Assembly: GCF_007829955.1 (NCBI RefSeq)
Contig: NZ_VIWX01000001.1
Location: 1,612,001-1,676,000 of the forward strand
Origin: Saccharopolyspora dendranthemae
GTDB taxonomy: Bacteria > Actinomycetota > Actinomycetes > Mycobacteriales > Pseudonocardiaceae
DNA: 64,000 nt
Direction: 5' to 3'
A program made the position numbers and the translations under genes. Under the pieces are notes generated by a model that did not search any database, was not told where the DNA came from, and saw only the letters and a program-made list of their open reading frames with translations. This document shows positions 34,223 to 43,087 of this stretch, piece by piece (the first letter of the stretch is position 1; every line of letters begins with the position of its first letter).

Positions 34223-35422
34223 TCAGGGCTTCTTCTGCGCCGTGATCAGCACCACCGGGTTGGCCGCTTCCAGCTGCGTCGAGTTGTCCTCCAGCTCCGC
34301 CAGGCGGGACGCCGCCAGCTGAACGCCGTGGACCTCGTACCCGGCCGAGCGGAGGGTCTCGCGGGTCGGCGCGACCCGGTCCAGCGCGGCCAGCGCGACC
34401 ACCACCCGCGACGCCCCGGCGTGGGCGCAAGCGGTGACGACCTCCTGGCCACCACCTCCCACGTAGATCGAGTCCGGCTTGGGCAGCTCGCGCAGCGCCT
34501 GCGGGGCCTTGCCCTCCTCGATCCGGACGTCCACGCCATGACCTGCGGCGTTGGTGACCAGTCGGACGACCTGCGCCTCGTCGGACTCGATCGCGATGGT
34601 GGCAGCGCCCATCCGGGCGCACTCCACGGCCACCGAACCGGAACCCGCTCCGACGTCCCAGACCAGCGCGCCGGGCCTCGGGGCGAGCCGGGCCAGCGCC
34701 ACGGCGCGCACCTCGGCGCCGGTGATCATGCCGTCGCGGTGCGAGAACTCGTCCTCCGACAACGCCCAGCCGGTCGCGGGCGGAATCGGCTCGCCACCGG
34801 CCATCCAGCTGCGCGGCGGCACCTCATCGGCGTCCGCCAGGCACAGCACGACGTTGGGTTCGAACCAGCTGCGCTTGGCCGCATCGGCCGGGTCCACGGT
34901 CACCACGGACTCGTTCGGGCCGCCCAGGTCCTCGGCGACGATCATCGTCCGCCGCCACCCGGCGAGCCCGGAGGCGATCTGCGCCGGCCCCGACTTCGGG
35001 GCGGTCAGCACCGCCACCGCGGGGCGGGCGCGGCACACGTTGATCGCCGCGCCCAGATCGCTCCCGTGGGCGCTGACGACCACGACGTCGTCCCAGGAAC
35101 GTCCCGCGCGCGCCATCAAGCGCTGAACGCTGGAGGTCGCGGGCAGCACCGTGCAGCGGATGCCGCGCTCCCGCAGGGCGCGCACCGCGCCGAAGAACCC
35201 GGGGTCGCCGGACGCGAGCACGACGCCCCGCTCGTCGCCGGACAGCGAGAACAGCGCGTTGAGCGCCGGTTCCAGCGGTCCGAGCTCAAGACGTTTCGCG
35301 TGGTCCGGGGCGTGCGCGTCGAGGTGCCGCTTGCCTCCCACGACCAGTCGCGCCTGCTCCATCGCCTCGGCACCACCCGGCGGCAGCGTTGCGCCGTCGA
35401 CCCCGATCACCGTGACTGCCAA
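34223..35422 (-). CDS. cobL: Precorrin-6Y C5,15-methyltransferase (CbiE-CbiT fusion)
   Basis: Methylates C5 and C15 and decarboxylates the C12 acetate of precorrin-6Y. The protein of about 399 residues has an N-terminal CbiE methylase (VTVIGVDGATLPPGGAEAME; RGVVLASGDPGFFGAVRALR; VVVSAHGSDLGAAINVCR). Its C-terminal CbiT Rossmann methyltransferase has MITGAEVRAVALARLAPRPG and LVWDVGAGSGSVAVECARMG as the SAM-binding loop. The TTG at 35422 is preferred because GAGGTGA lies just before it; a GTG at 35431 is the alternative. It lies between cobM and cobJ, all on the minus strand. Confidence 0.93.
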   Translation of the reverse strand: MAVTVIGVDGATLPPGGAEAMEQARLVVGGKRHLDAHAPDHAKRLELGPLEPALNALFSLSGDERGVVLASGDPGFFGAVRALRERGIRCTVLPATSSVQRLMARAGRSWDDVVVVSAHGSDLGAAINVCRARPAVAVLTAPKSGPAQIASGLAGWRRTMIVAEDLGGPNESVVTVDPADAAKRSWFEPNVVLCLADADEVPPRSWMAGGEPIPPATGWALSEDEFSHRDGMITGAEVRAVALARLAPRPGALVWDVGAGSGSVAVECARMGAATIAIESDEAQVVRLVTNAAGHGVDVRIEEGKAPQALRELPKPDSIYVGGGGQEVVTACAHAGASRVVVALAALDRVAPTRETLRSAGYEVHGVQLAASRLAELEDNSTQLEAANPVVLITAQKKP

Positions 35423-35631
35423 GTCACTCACCTCGCTTCGGTGGCCGCGACCCCGTGCTGCGCCTGGCCATCGACCACGACCCGAGCACGCGGCCCTCGA
35501 CCGCACTCCTCGCTGAACGGCTCCAATACTGCGGCCACCGGGGCGCGCACGCGGTGCGCACACGCCGGGGAACGGCCACCGCGCTGCCACACCTCATACG
35601 GGCGGCGGGCGACGGCGGGTTCAGCGGCGGA

Positions 35632-36918
35632 TCACTCCGACTGGTCGTCCGGCTTCGCCGGGGGCTTGCGCTTGGCGGTCTGCTTGGACTTGCCGGAATT
35701 CGGCTTGGCGGGAGCCTTGCGCTTGGCCGCGCTGGACTTCGCGGCGTTCGCCGGCTTGCGCGCGGTACCGGTCTTGGCCGTGGTCCGGGTCGCCGCAGCC
35801 CCCGACGACGGGGACGATTCCGGCTGCGGCGCAGCGGGTTCCGGATCCCCGGCCTCGTCGGCGCCGAACAGCTGCGACTGCGATTCGTCGGCTTCGCGGA
35901 TCGAGATGGTGCGGTTCGCGCCGAACCGCGCCGCTCCCCGAGCGGACTCCTGCCAGTCGCGGACCGCCCACCACGCCGCGTCGGACTCCTTGAGCTTGCC
36001 GGAGTCGCTCTCCGCGGGCTTCGCGGACGGGGTGTCGACACGCTGGGACTCGCCGGACTTCTCCCGCGGAGCGTCGATGCCGGGCTTCTCCCGCGGGGCG
36101 TCGACGCGGCGGACGGAACGCTCGGCCCGCAGCGGGCGGCGGGCCTCCCTGTCGGGCTTGCGGTAGGAGTGGAACTGGCCCGAGTGGTACGAGTGCGAGC
36201 GGCCGCCGCCCGCGTTGAGGCCCTTGCCGATGATGAACAAGGTGTGCCGCCACAGCTTGTGCTTCTTGCAGTCGGCTTCGAGCTCGCCGAGCGTGCTGCG
36301 CACCAGCAGCTCGTCCGGCCAGGTCACCTTGTAGGCCACCAGCACCGGGGTGTCGTCCGGGTAACCGCCCGCCCGCAGCTCCTCGACCAGCTGGCTGGTG
36401 CGCGCGGCGGAGAGGAACAGCGCCATCGTGCTGCCGTGCTTGGCGAACTCGCGCACCGTCTCGCCGTCGGGCATCGCGGTCTTGGCGCCCTCCAGGCGGG
36501 TCAGCACCAGCGATTGGGTGACCTCCGGGACCGTCAGCTCGCGGCCGATCGCGGCCGCCGCGGCGGAGAAGGCGGGAACACCGGGCACGATCTCGACCTC
36601 GACGTTCATCCGGGCCGCGGCGTCGTGCTGCTCCTGAACCCCACCCCACAGCGAGGGGTCACCGGAGTGCACGCGGGCCACGTTGAGCTTGTCGCGCTCG
36701 GCCCGCCGGAAGATCTCCACCGCCTGCTCGTGGGTGAGCCGGGAGGAGTCGATGAGCTCTGCGTCGGACCGCGCGTGCTCCTGCACGCATTCCGGGGTGA
36801 CCAGGCTCGCGGTCCACACCACGATGTCGGCTTCGGCGATCCGCTTGGCTCCGCGGAGCGTGATCAGGTCGGCCGCGCCGGGTCCGGCGCCGACGAACGA
36901 GATCCGACCAGTCACCAT
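35632..36918 (-). CDS. cobM: Precorrin-4 C11-methyltransferase with long basic C-terminal tail
   Basis: 428 residues. The first 250 are a complete CobM/CbiF methylase (ISFVGAGPGAADLITLRGAK; VVWTASLVTPECVQEHA; RVHSGDPSLWGGVQEQHDAA; PGVPAFSAAAAAIG). The remaining 175 or so are extra: a charged spacer, a short conserved-looking block (AAWWAVRDWQESARGAARFG), then a Lys/Ala/Pro-rich run resembling histone H1 or HupB tails (AKSSAAKRKAPAKPNSGKSK). Usual family length is near 250-270, so the tail is an unusual addition. The ATG at 36918 has AGAGGAG properly spaced. It lies 263 bp after cobB and 209 bp before the cobL start. Confidence 0.92.
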   Translation of the reverse strand: MVTGRISFVGAGPGAADLITLRGAKRIAEADIVVWTASLVTPECVQEHARSDAELIDSSRLTHEQAVEIFRRAERDKLNVARVHSGDPSLWGGVQEQHDAAARMNVEVEIVPGVPAFSAAAAAIGRELTVPEVTQSLVLTRLEGAKTAMPDGETVREFAKHGSTMALFLSAARTSQLVEELRAGGYPDDTPVLVAYKVTWPDELLVRSTLGELEADCKKHKLWRHTLFIIGKGLNAGGGRSHSYHSGQFHSYRKPDREARRPLRAERSVRRVDAPREKPGIDAPREKSGESQRVDTPSAKPAESDSGKLKESDAAWWAVRDWQESARGAARFGANRTISIREADESQSQLFGADEAGDPEPAAPQPESSPSSGAAATRTTAKTGTARKPANAAKSSAAKRKAPAKPNSGKSKQTAKRKPPAKPDDQSE

Positions 36919-37181
36919 GGTTCTCCTCTTCCGCCTCTGGGTGGCAGCACTACCACTGTCGACAACTCAGGCGCTGCATCCACATCGGACGCTTCAGCGA
37001 GCGGCACCGGGTGTCCGGAGGCCCGGTGCAGGCCGATCGGGGCACCGCGCACCACCGCAGGCGTCGCCCGCCGCCGCAGGCGACGACCGTACCTCGCGGC
37101 ACCGCGGGCTCCCGCAGCGCGTTGACCTTCCGCAGCGCGGACATCACCGCGGGTAGCCCCGGTGCCGGCGCCGAGGGCTCC
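36919..37181 (-). other. cobB-cobM spacer with open frames, possible hidden small gene
   Basis: 263 bp between cobB and cobM. The frame following the cobB stop stays open until a TGA at 36914-36912 that overlaps the cobM ATG (ATGGTGA), with tail residues like GHPVPLAEASDVDAAPELST. It has no good start codon. A second frame with G/C-rich third positions starts MSALRKVNALREPAVPRGTV. It could be a decayed or frameshifted small gene; no family recognised. Confidence 0.3.
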
Positions 37182-38537
37182 TCACCGCAGGCATCTCGCG
37201 ACGAATCGGGCCACCGCATCGGGGTTTCCGGCCGGGTGGGTGTGCAGGTAGGAGGCGTGCACGCCGCCGTGGACGAACCCCTCGCGCTGCGGACCGGAAG
37301 GACCGCGCCAGAACCACGCCGGGACCTCGCCGTGGCCCGGTTCTGTTGCGGTGCGGTGGAATTCGTGCCCGCTGACCCGGGACCCCTCGGCGAACAGCGG
37401 GGATTCGGTCGCGGCGACCGCGTCGCGATACCCCAGCGTCAGCTTCGACGTCATCGCCGCGCGCACCGGCAGCGCCCCGCACATCGGTTCGCCGTCGAGC
37501 TCTTCACCGAGGTAGAGCAGCCCGCCGCATTCGGCGTGCACCGGGGCACCGGTGCCGGCGAACCCGCGAATCTCGTTGCGCAGCGCGGTGTTCGCCGACA
37601 GAGCGGAGGCGTGCTGCTCGGGGAAGCCGCCGGGCAGCACCAGTCCGGCGGTCCCGCGCGGCAGCCGCTCGTCGCGCAGCGGATCGACCAGCGCGACCTC
37701 CGCACCTGCGGCTTCGAGGAGTTCGACGTACTCGGCGTAGCCGAAGCTGAACGCGTGACCGCCTGCGACGGCGACGACCGGACGCCCCTGCGGCCGCACT
37801 TCGGCAGCCGGATCCCAAGCGGGACCGGGCAGTTCACCGGCGGTGCGGGCGAGCGCGGCGACGGCGTCGAGGTCGACGGACCCCTCCACGACGTCGGTCA
37901 TCGCCTCCACCGCGCGCAGCGCTTCGGCACCGTGCTCGACGGCCGTGACCAGCCCCAGGTGGCGTGAGGGCACTTCCAGGTCGACGGCGCGCGGGATCGC
38001 GCCCAGCACCGGCAGTCCCGCGCTCTCGGCGGCCGAGCGCAGCACCTCCTCGTGCCGGGCCGAGCCGACGCGGTTGAGCAGCACCCCGGCCACCCTGACC
38101 TGCGGCCGGTAGCTGCGGAAGCCGTGCAGCAGCGCGGCGAGGCTCTGGCTCTGGCCCCTGGCGTCGACGACGAGCACGACCGGCGCGTCGATCAGCTCGG
38201 CGACGTGGGCGGTGGAGCCGTACGGGAGATCCTCCTGCGCACCGATGCGGCCGTCGAACAGGCCCATCACGCCTTCCACCACCGCGATGTCGGCGCCGGC
38301 GGCCCCGTGGTGCAGCAACGGCGCGATGCGGTCGGCGCCCACCAGCACCGGGTCGAGGTTGCGGGCGGTCCGCCCGGCCGCGAGCCGGTGGTAGCCGGGG
38401 TCGATGTAGTCGGGCCCGACCTTGAAGGGCGCGACCCGATCGCCGCGCCTCTTCAGCGCGCCGAGCAGGCCGGTCACCGCGGTCGTCTTGCCCTCGCCCG
38501 ACCCCGGAGCCGCGAAGACCACCCGATCGGGTTTCAC
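37182..38537 (-). CDS. cobB: Cobyrinic acid a,c-diamide synthase
   Basis: Amidates the a and c side chains of hydrogenobyrinic or cobyrinic acid using glutamine and ATP. The 451-residue protein has the P-loop VVFAAPGSGEGKTTAVTGLL near its start, KVGPDYIDPGYHRLA, VVEGVMGLFDGR, and a C-terminal class I glutamine amidotransferase domain with the nucleophile in VHAECGGLLYLGEEL and the catalytic His near SGHEFHRT. The GTG at 38537 overlaps the cobO stop by four bases (GTGA), so the two are coupled. Identity is firm; whether it acts on the Co-free or Co-bound ring depends on the route. Confidence 0.95.
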   Translation of the reverse strand: MKPDRVVFAAPGSGEGKTTAVTGLLGALKRRGDRVAPFKVGPDYIDPGYHRLAAGRTARNLDPVLVGADRIAPLLHHGAAGADIAVVEGVMGLFDGRIGAQEDLPYGSTAHVAELIDAPVVLVVDARGQSQSLAALLHGFRSYRPQVRVAGVLLNRVGSARHEEVLRSAAESAGLPVLGAIPRAVDLEVPSRHLGLVTAVEHGAEALRAVEAMTDVVEGSVDLDAVAALARTAGELPGPAWDPAAEVRPQGRPVVAVAGGHAFSFGYAEYVELLEAAGAEVALVDPLRDERLPRGTAGLVLPGGFPEQHASALSANTALRNEIRGFAGTGAPVHAECGGLLYLGEELDGEPMCGALPVRAAMTSKLTLGYRDAVAATESPLFAEGSRVSGHEFHRTATEPGHGEVPAWFWRGPSGPQREGFVHGGVHASYLHTHPAGNPDAVARFVARCLR

Positions 38538-39148
38538 CACTCGATGCCCTTCTGGCCCTTCTGGCCGGCGTCCATGGGGTGCTTGACCTTGCCGGTCTCC
38601 ATCACGAGGTCGGCGGCGTCGATGAGCGCCTGCGGCGCGTAGCGGCCGGTGATGACGACGTGCTGGTGCCCTCCGCGCTCGTGGAGCTTGGCGACGACCT
38701 CGTCGACGTCGATCCAGCCCCAGTGCAGCGGGTAGGTGAACTCGTCGAGGACGTAGAGGCCGTGCGTCTGCTCGTCGAGGCGGCGGGCGATCTCCTGCCA
38801 GCCTTCGAGCGCGGCGGCGGCGTGGTCCTCCTCGCTGGTCTTCTTGCGGGTCCAGGACCAGCCTTCGCCCATCTTGTGCCACTCGACGGGACCGCCCTCG
38901 CCGGTCTCCTCGTGCAGCTTGCCGAGGGCGCGGAACGCCGACTCCTCACCGACCTTCCACTTGGCCGACTTGACGAACTGGAAGACACCGATCGACCAGC
39001 CCTGGTTCCAGCCGCGCAGCGCGAGTCCGAAGGCGGCGGTGGACTTCCCCTTCATCTCACCGGTGTGCACGACCACCAGTGGCCGGTTGCGGCGTTGACG
39101 CGTGGTGAGTCCATCGGCTGGCACGGAGGAAGGCTGTCCCTGAGGCAT
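38534..39148 (-). CDS. cobO: Cob(I)yrinic acid a,c-diamide adenosyltransferase
   Basis: Attaches the adenosyl ligand to cobalt. The 204-residue CobO/BtuR/CobA-type protein has the P-loop VVHTGEMKGKSTAAFGLALR, the WNQGWSIGVFQFVKSAKWKV segment, VLDEFTYPLHWGWID (Walker-B-like) and HVVITGRYAPQALIDAADLV, ending VKHPMDAGQKGQKGIEW. It is the first gene of a cobO-cobB unit with a GTGA overlap, the same order as in mycobacteria. It is divergent from the MFS gene at 39271 with a 122-bp shared promoter region. Confidence 0.95.
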   Translation of the reverse strand: MPQGQPSSVPADGLTTRQRRNRPLVVVHTGEMKGKSTAAFGLALRGWNQGWSIGVFQFVKSAKWKVGEESAFRALGKLHEETGEGGPVEWHKMGEGWSWTRKKTSEEDHAAAALEGWQEIARRLDEQTHGLYVLDEFTYPLHWGWIDVDEVVAKLHERGGHQHVVITGRYAPQALIDAADLVMETGKVKHPMDAGQKGQKGIEW

Positions 39149-39270
39149 GCATCGACCCTAACCAAGAACATCCGCAGGGCACGGCCCCGCATGAGGTGGG
39201 CAACTTCACCGCTGCGACCGGCGTTCGACGCGTGAAGATGGACGAGCGTCCCAGAACTAGGAGCCGCCGC

Positions 39271-40431
39271 ATGCCCACCAGACCGCCTCTGGTGTTGTCC
39301 GCAGCCTCGTTCATCAGCAGTTTCGACCGGTTCGCCGTGACCCCGACGCTGGTGCTGATCGCGCTGAGCATGCACGTCCCGATCGCCTCGGCGGTCACGG
39401 TCGCCAGCGGCTACTTCCTGGCCTACGGGCTCTCGCAACCGCTGTGGGGAATCCTCTCGGACCGCTACGGCCGGATCCCGATCATGCGCGCCACGCTGCT
39501 GGCGGCGGCCGCCACGGGCCTGATCTCGACGTTCGCGCCGTCGCTGCCGGTGCTGATCGCGGCGCGGGTGCTGGCGGGCGCGTTCATGGGCGCGGTGGTC
39601 CCGACGACGCTGACCTACGTCGGCGACACGGTCTCCCAGCAGAAGCGCCAGAGCGCGCTGTCGGACCTGATGGCGGCTCAAGCGGTGGGCACGGCCATGG
39701 CGACGGCGGTCGGTGGCGTGCTGGCCCACTGGCTGGACTGGCGCGTGGTCTTCGCGGTCCCGGCCCTGTGCGCGGCGGTCTGCGCGCTGCTGCTGCGCGG
39801 CCTCCCGGAACCCGACCGCGCGGCAGTGTCGGGCGGGGTGGGTTCCCACATCGGCGGAGTCCTGCGCAACCGCTGGGCGCTGCTGGTGTTCGGCCTGGTC
39901 TTCGTGGAGGGCGCGGTACTGCTGGGCACCATGACCTTCTTGGCGTCGGCGCTGGTCAACGAGGGCTTGGACGTCGCGGTGGCGGGCTTGGCCACGGGCG
40001 CCTACGGCGTGGGCGTGCTGGTGTTCTCCAGGGTCGTCAAGGCCATCCACTCCGCGGTCCCGGTCCCCCGCCTGATCGCCATCGGCGGCACGCAGATGAT
40101 CGTCGGCTACGCCCTGGTCTCCGTGGACACGAACCTGGCCACTGTGATCATCACGGCCCTCCTGCTGGGCGGCGGCTGGTCCTTCATGCACTCCTCCCTG
40201 CAGGCCTGGGCCACCTCCGTGGCTCCAGAAGCGAGGGGAACGGCGGTGGCCCTCTTCGCCTGCGCCCTGTTCCTCGGCAGCGCAGCAGCCTCCGCAGCAG
40301 CAGGCCCCCTAGCGGACCGCGGCAACTACACGATCCTGTTCATCACAGCAGGAGCAGTGGCCATCCCCCTCGTAGCCACAGCCACCTACGCAAGACACCG
40401 CTACCACCAAAAACAACCCACCCCAGCCTGA
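39271..40431 (+). CDS. MFS transporter, 12-TM type
   Basis: 386-residue major facilitator with twelve hydrophobic segments. The MFS signature between helices 2 and 3 is LWGILSDRYGRIPIMRATLL, and helix 4-5 contains ARVLAGAFMGAVVPTTLTYV. The ATG at 39271 has AGGAG eight bases upstream; an in-frame start at 39196 would overlap the cobO promoter. It sits between cobO and the chelatase, where mycobacteria have other genes; the substrate is not evident. The last 150 bp use noticeably more C/A-rich codons than the rest. Confidence 0.88.
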   Translation: MPTRPPLVLSAASFISSFDRFAVTPTLVLIALSMHVPIASAVTVASGYFLAYGLSQPLWGILSDRYGRIPIMRATLLAAAATGLISTFAPSLPVLIAARVLAGAFMGAVVPTTLTYVGDTVSQQKRQSALSDLMAAQAVGTAMATAVGGVLAHWLDWRVVFAVPALCAAVCALLLRGLPEPDRAAVSGGVGSHIGGVLRNRWALLVFGLVFVEGAVLLGTMTFLASALVNEGLDVAVAGLATGAYGVGVLVFSRVVKAIHSAVPVPRLIAIGGTQMIVGYALVSVDTNLATVIITALLLGGGWSFMHSSLQAWATSVAPEARGTAVALFACALFLGSAAASAAAGPLADRGNYTILFITAGAVAIPLVATATYARHRYHQKQPTPA

Positions 40432-40510
40432 ACAGCAAAACAAGAACGTCAGGCAAGCGACGAAGTCGCTTCCTCCTTCACCACCTGAGCAACCGGCACC
40501 GCCGGGGGTT

Positions 40511-40597
40511 CTCAGACGCCTTCTGGGGAGGACAGCCGAAGCGCCGCGTATCCGTTCATACTCAAGTCTCGGATCCCGGACCCAGAAGGCGTCTGAG
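40511..40597. repeat. 17-bp perfect inverted repeat around a 53-bp spacer
   Basis: The arms CTCAGACGCCTTCTGGG (40511-40527) and CCCAGAAGGCGTCTGAG (40581-40597) are exact complements. The unit lies in the convergent gap between the MFS gene and the chelatase. It could be a long-stem terminator or a remnant of a small inverted-repeat element (MITE-like). Confidence 0.6.
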
Positions 40598-40649
40598 GTT
40601 CCGCCACTGGCACCGCCAAGCAGAACGACCACACCAAGAGACAAAAAGA

Positions 40650-40692
40650 GCCCCGCGCTCAACCGGCCTGGGGGTCGCTGGGAGCGCGGGGC
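40650..40692. terminator. Strong hairpin terminator
   Basis: The 11-base arms GCCCCGCGCTC and GAGCGCGGGGC are exact complements; ACAAAAAGA precedes the stem on the plus strand, which reads as a U-rich tail for minus-strand transcripts. It lies downstream of the chelatase gene, which ends at 40797. Confidence 0.8.
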
Positions 40693-40701
40693 ACTTTGAA
40701 G

Positions 40702-40726
40702 GTCCACCCCTGGGGGTCAGGTGGAC
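40702..40726. terminator. Second hairpin, tandem terminator
   Basis: The arms GTCCACC and GGTGGAC around an 11-base loop lie ten bases from the previous hairpin. The two probably act in tandem in the 365-bp convergent gap 40432-40796, in which I see no coding region. Confidence 0.55.
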
Positions 40727-40796
40727 TGGTGGTCACCGTACCAATCCGACCGATGGGTCGGTACTCACAGGGCTGAATCTCGTAACCAAAAAGAGA

Positions 40797-42824
40797 CTAA
40801 GCGGCCAACCCGCTGTCACCACTGACGGCGCGCACGACTCCGGCGACGTGTTCGGCGGAGAGTTCCTCGAGCCGCAGGCTGGGCCCGCCCAGGGCTGTGG
40901 CCACCTGGTTCGCCAGTCCGAGCTTGACGTAGCCGCTCTCGCAGTCGACGACGACGGAGGCCGTTCCGGTCCCCGCGACGACGCGCGCCGCGCGCAGGGC
41001 GTCGTCGAAGGCCTGGGCGGATCGGGTGCCCTGGACGCCGACGGTGGCCTTGCCGTCGGTGAGCAGCACGACGAGCGGCCTGCGCTGCGGGTCCCGGGTG
41101 CTCTCGGTGCGGATGACGTGCTCGGCGCGCAGGAGGCCGTCGGCGAGCGGGGTCCTGCCACCGGTGCGCATCCGGCGGAGCCGGGCTGCGGCGATGTCGA
41201 CGGACGAGGTGGGCGGGAGCGCCACTTCGGCCTGGTCGCCGCGGAAGGTGATCACGCCGACCTTGTCGCGCCGCTGGTAGGCGTCGCGCAGCAGGGACAG
41301 CACGGCGCCGCTGACGGCGCTCATCCGGTCGCGGGCGGCCATCGATCCGGAGGCGTCGACGACGAAGAGCACGAGGTTGCCCTCGCGACCTTCGCGGAGG
41401 GATCGCCGCACGTCCTCGGAGCGCAGCACGAGTCCGGGACCGCTGCGCCCGCGCGCGGCCTGGTGGGGCGCGGCGGCGGCCAAGGTGGCGGTCACGTGCA
41501 GGCCGTGGCCGTCGACGGTGGTCGCGCGGGTGGTGCGTCCGCTGCGCGAGCGGGCGCGGGAGCGGCGGCCGGGGGCGCCTTCGCCGAGACCTTGCACTTC
41601 CAGGAGCCGGGCGCGGAAGGACGGCCCTGCTCCCGCCGGGGTGCGCTCGGAGTCACCGCTGCCGGACTGCTCCTGCTCCTCCTGCTCGCCGCCGCCACCG
41701 CCGGTGGGGCCGGTGGGCTCGTCCTGCGGCTCGCCACCGCCGGGGCCGCCGTCCGGGCCACCGCCGTCGGGGTCGTCGTCGGGATCCTCCGGCTGCTCGT
41801 CCTCGGCCTGGTCGGCGGCGTCGGAGAGCGCCTGCTGCAACTGGTCCTCGGCCATCCCGGGTTCGTCGAACGGGTCGCGGCGGCGCCGGTGCGGCAGAGC
41901 GAGCCGGGCCGCGGCTTCGACGTCCTCCTCGGCGACAGCGTCGGCGCCGCGCCAGGCGGCGTGGGCGACGGCGGTGCGCGCCAGCACCAGGTCGGCGCGC
42001 ATGCCGTCGACGTCGAAGGCCGCGCACAGCGCGGAGATCCGCCGCAGCTCGGTGTCGGGCAGCGCGACCTTCTCCACGCGGGCGCGGGCGGCGCTGATGT
42101 GCTCGGCGAGCTCGGCGTCCGCGTCGGCCCACTGGGCGGCGAATCCGGCGGGGTCGGCTTCGAACGCGAGCCGGCGGCGGACGACTTCGGTCCGGGTCTC
42201 GACCTCGCGCGACGCGGCGACCTGCACGGTGAGGCCGAAGCGGTCGAGCAGCTGCGGCCGCAGCTCGCCCTCTTCCGGGTTCATGGTGCCGACGAGCAGG
42301 AACGACGACGCGTGCGAGACGGAGACGCCGTCGCGCTCGACGTGCGCCCGGCCCATGGCGGCGGCGTCGAGCAGCAGGTCCACGAGGTGGTCGTGCAGCA
42401 GGTTGACCTCGTCGACGTAGAGCACGCCGCGGTGCGCTCCGGCGAGCAGGCCGGGCTGGAAGGCGCGGACGCCTTCGGTGAGGGCGCGTTCGAGGTCGAG
42501 CGAGCCGATGAGCCGATCTTCGGTGGCGCCGACGGGCAGCTCGACGAGCTGCGCGGGCCGCCGGGTGGCGGTGTCGCCGTGCGGCGCGTCGGGGCACTGC
42601 GGGTCGGCGGCGGCCGGGTCGCAGCCGAAGCGGCAGCCGTCGACGACGTCCAGCGGCGGCAGCAGCGAAGCGAGGGCGCGCACCACGGTCGACTTGGCCG
42701 TGCCCTTCTCGCCGCGCACCAGCACACCGCCGATGCGCGGGTGCACCGCGTTGAGCAGCAGCGCGAGCCGCAGGTCGTCGTGGCCGACCACAGCGGAGAA
42801 GGGGAAGCGAGGGGCAGCGGACAT
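40797..42824 (-). CDS. Fused ChlI/ChlD-type chelatase AAA+ subunit (cobaltochelatase-associated)
   Basis: 675 residues that should power metal insertion by a CobN-type subunit not present here. The N-terminal AAA+ module has [20 protein letters not shown] (Walker A), [20 protein letters not shown] (Walker B) and [21 protein letters not shown] very acidic Gly/Asp/Glu/Pro-rich linker follows (about 345-420). The C-terminal von Willebrand A domain has the MIDAS motif [20 protein letters not shown]. The layout is the Mg-chelatase-like I/D fusion used by actinobacteria in place of CobS/CobT. A cobalamin riboswitch ends 56 bases before its ATG, which supports cobalt insertion. Confidence 0.92.
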   Translation of the reverse strand: MSAAPRFPFSAVVGHDDLRLALLLNAVHPRIGGVLVRGEKGTAKSTVVRALASLLPPLDVVDGCRFGCDPAAADPQCPDAPHGDTATRRPAQLVELPVGATEDRLIGSLDLERALTEGVRAFQPGLLAGAHRGVLYVDEVNLLHDHLVDLLLDAAAMGRAHVERDGVSVSHASSFLLVGTMNPEEGELRPQLLDRFGLTVQVAASREVETRTEVVRRRLAFEADPAGFAAQWADADAELAEHISAARARVEKVALPDTELRRISALCAAFDVDGMRADLVLARTAVAHAAWRGADAVAEEDVEAAARLALPHRRRRDPFDEPGMAEDQLQQALSDAADQAEDEQPEDPDDDPDGGGPDGGPGGGEPQDEPTGPTGGGGGEQEEQEQSGSGDSERTPAGAGPSFRARLLEVQGLGEGAPGRRSRARSRSGRTTRATTVDGHGLHVTATLAAAAPHQAARGRSGPGLVLRSEDVRRSLREGREGNLVLFVVDASGSMAARDRMSAVSGAVLSLLRDAYQRRDKVGVITFRGDQAEVALPPTSSVDIAAARLRRMRTGGRTPLADGLLRAEHVIRTESTRDPQRRPLVVLLTDGKATVGVQGTRSAQAFDDALRAARVVAGTGTASVVVDCESGYVKLGLANQVATALGGPSLRLEELSAEHVAGVVRAVSGDSGLAA

Positions 42825-42880
42825 GCCAGTGTGGTTCCTTCCTCGGGGTGCGGACGCCCCGCTGTCGGGAACAAGGGGCC

Positions 42881-43010
42881 GCAGTGTCCTGACTCCCGGA
42901 TCGTCACGGCCTCCGGCCTTCCCAGGTCACCCCGGTGGCTCGCGCGGGAGGTCCGCTCCCCGGTCACAGTGGCGCCGACCGTGCCGGATTCGCACCGGCT
43001 TCCTGCCAAC
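42881..43010 (-). promoter_or_regulatory. Cobalamin riboswitch upstream of the chelatase
   Basis: On the minus strand GGTGCGAATCCGGCACGG, then GCCACTGTGACCGGGG, AAGGCCGGAGGCC and GGGAGTCAGGACACTGC occur in the order expected for the cobalamin riboswitch. GGGGCGTCCGCACCCC between it and the start could form the expression hairpin. The arrangement parallels the copy before nicT. Confidence 0.93.
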
Positions 43011-43087
43011 ACCCCTTGCAAACGGATTCAGCGACATCGTTCCAGACGTCGATCAAGCGCCCAACCTCCTGGCGCCTCAACTCACAT

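Noticed and set aside
36950-37219. 89-codon minus-strand ORF overlapping the cobB end
   Set aside because: No family similarity, Cys/Arg-rich and overlaps the cobB C-terminus; kept only as a weak finding about the spacer.
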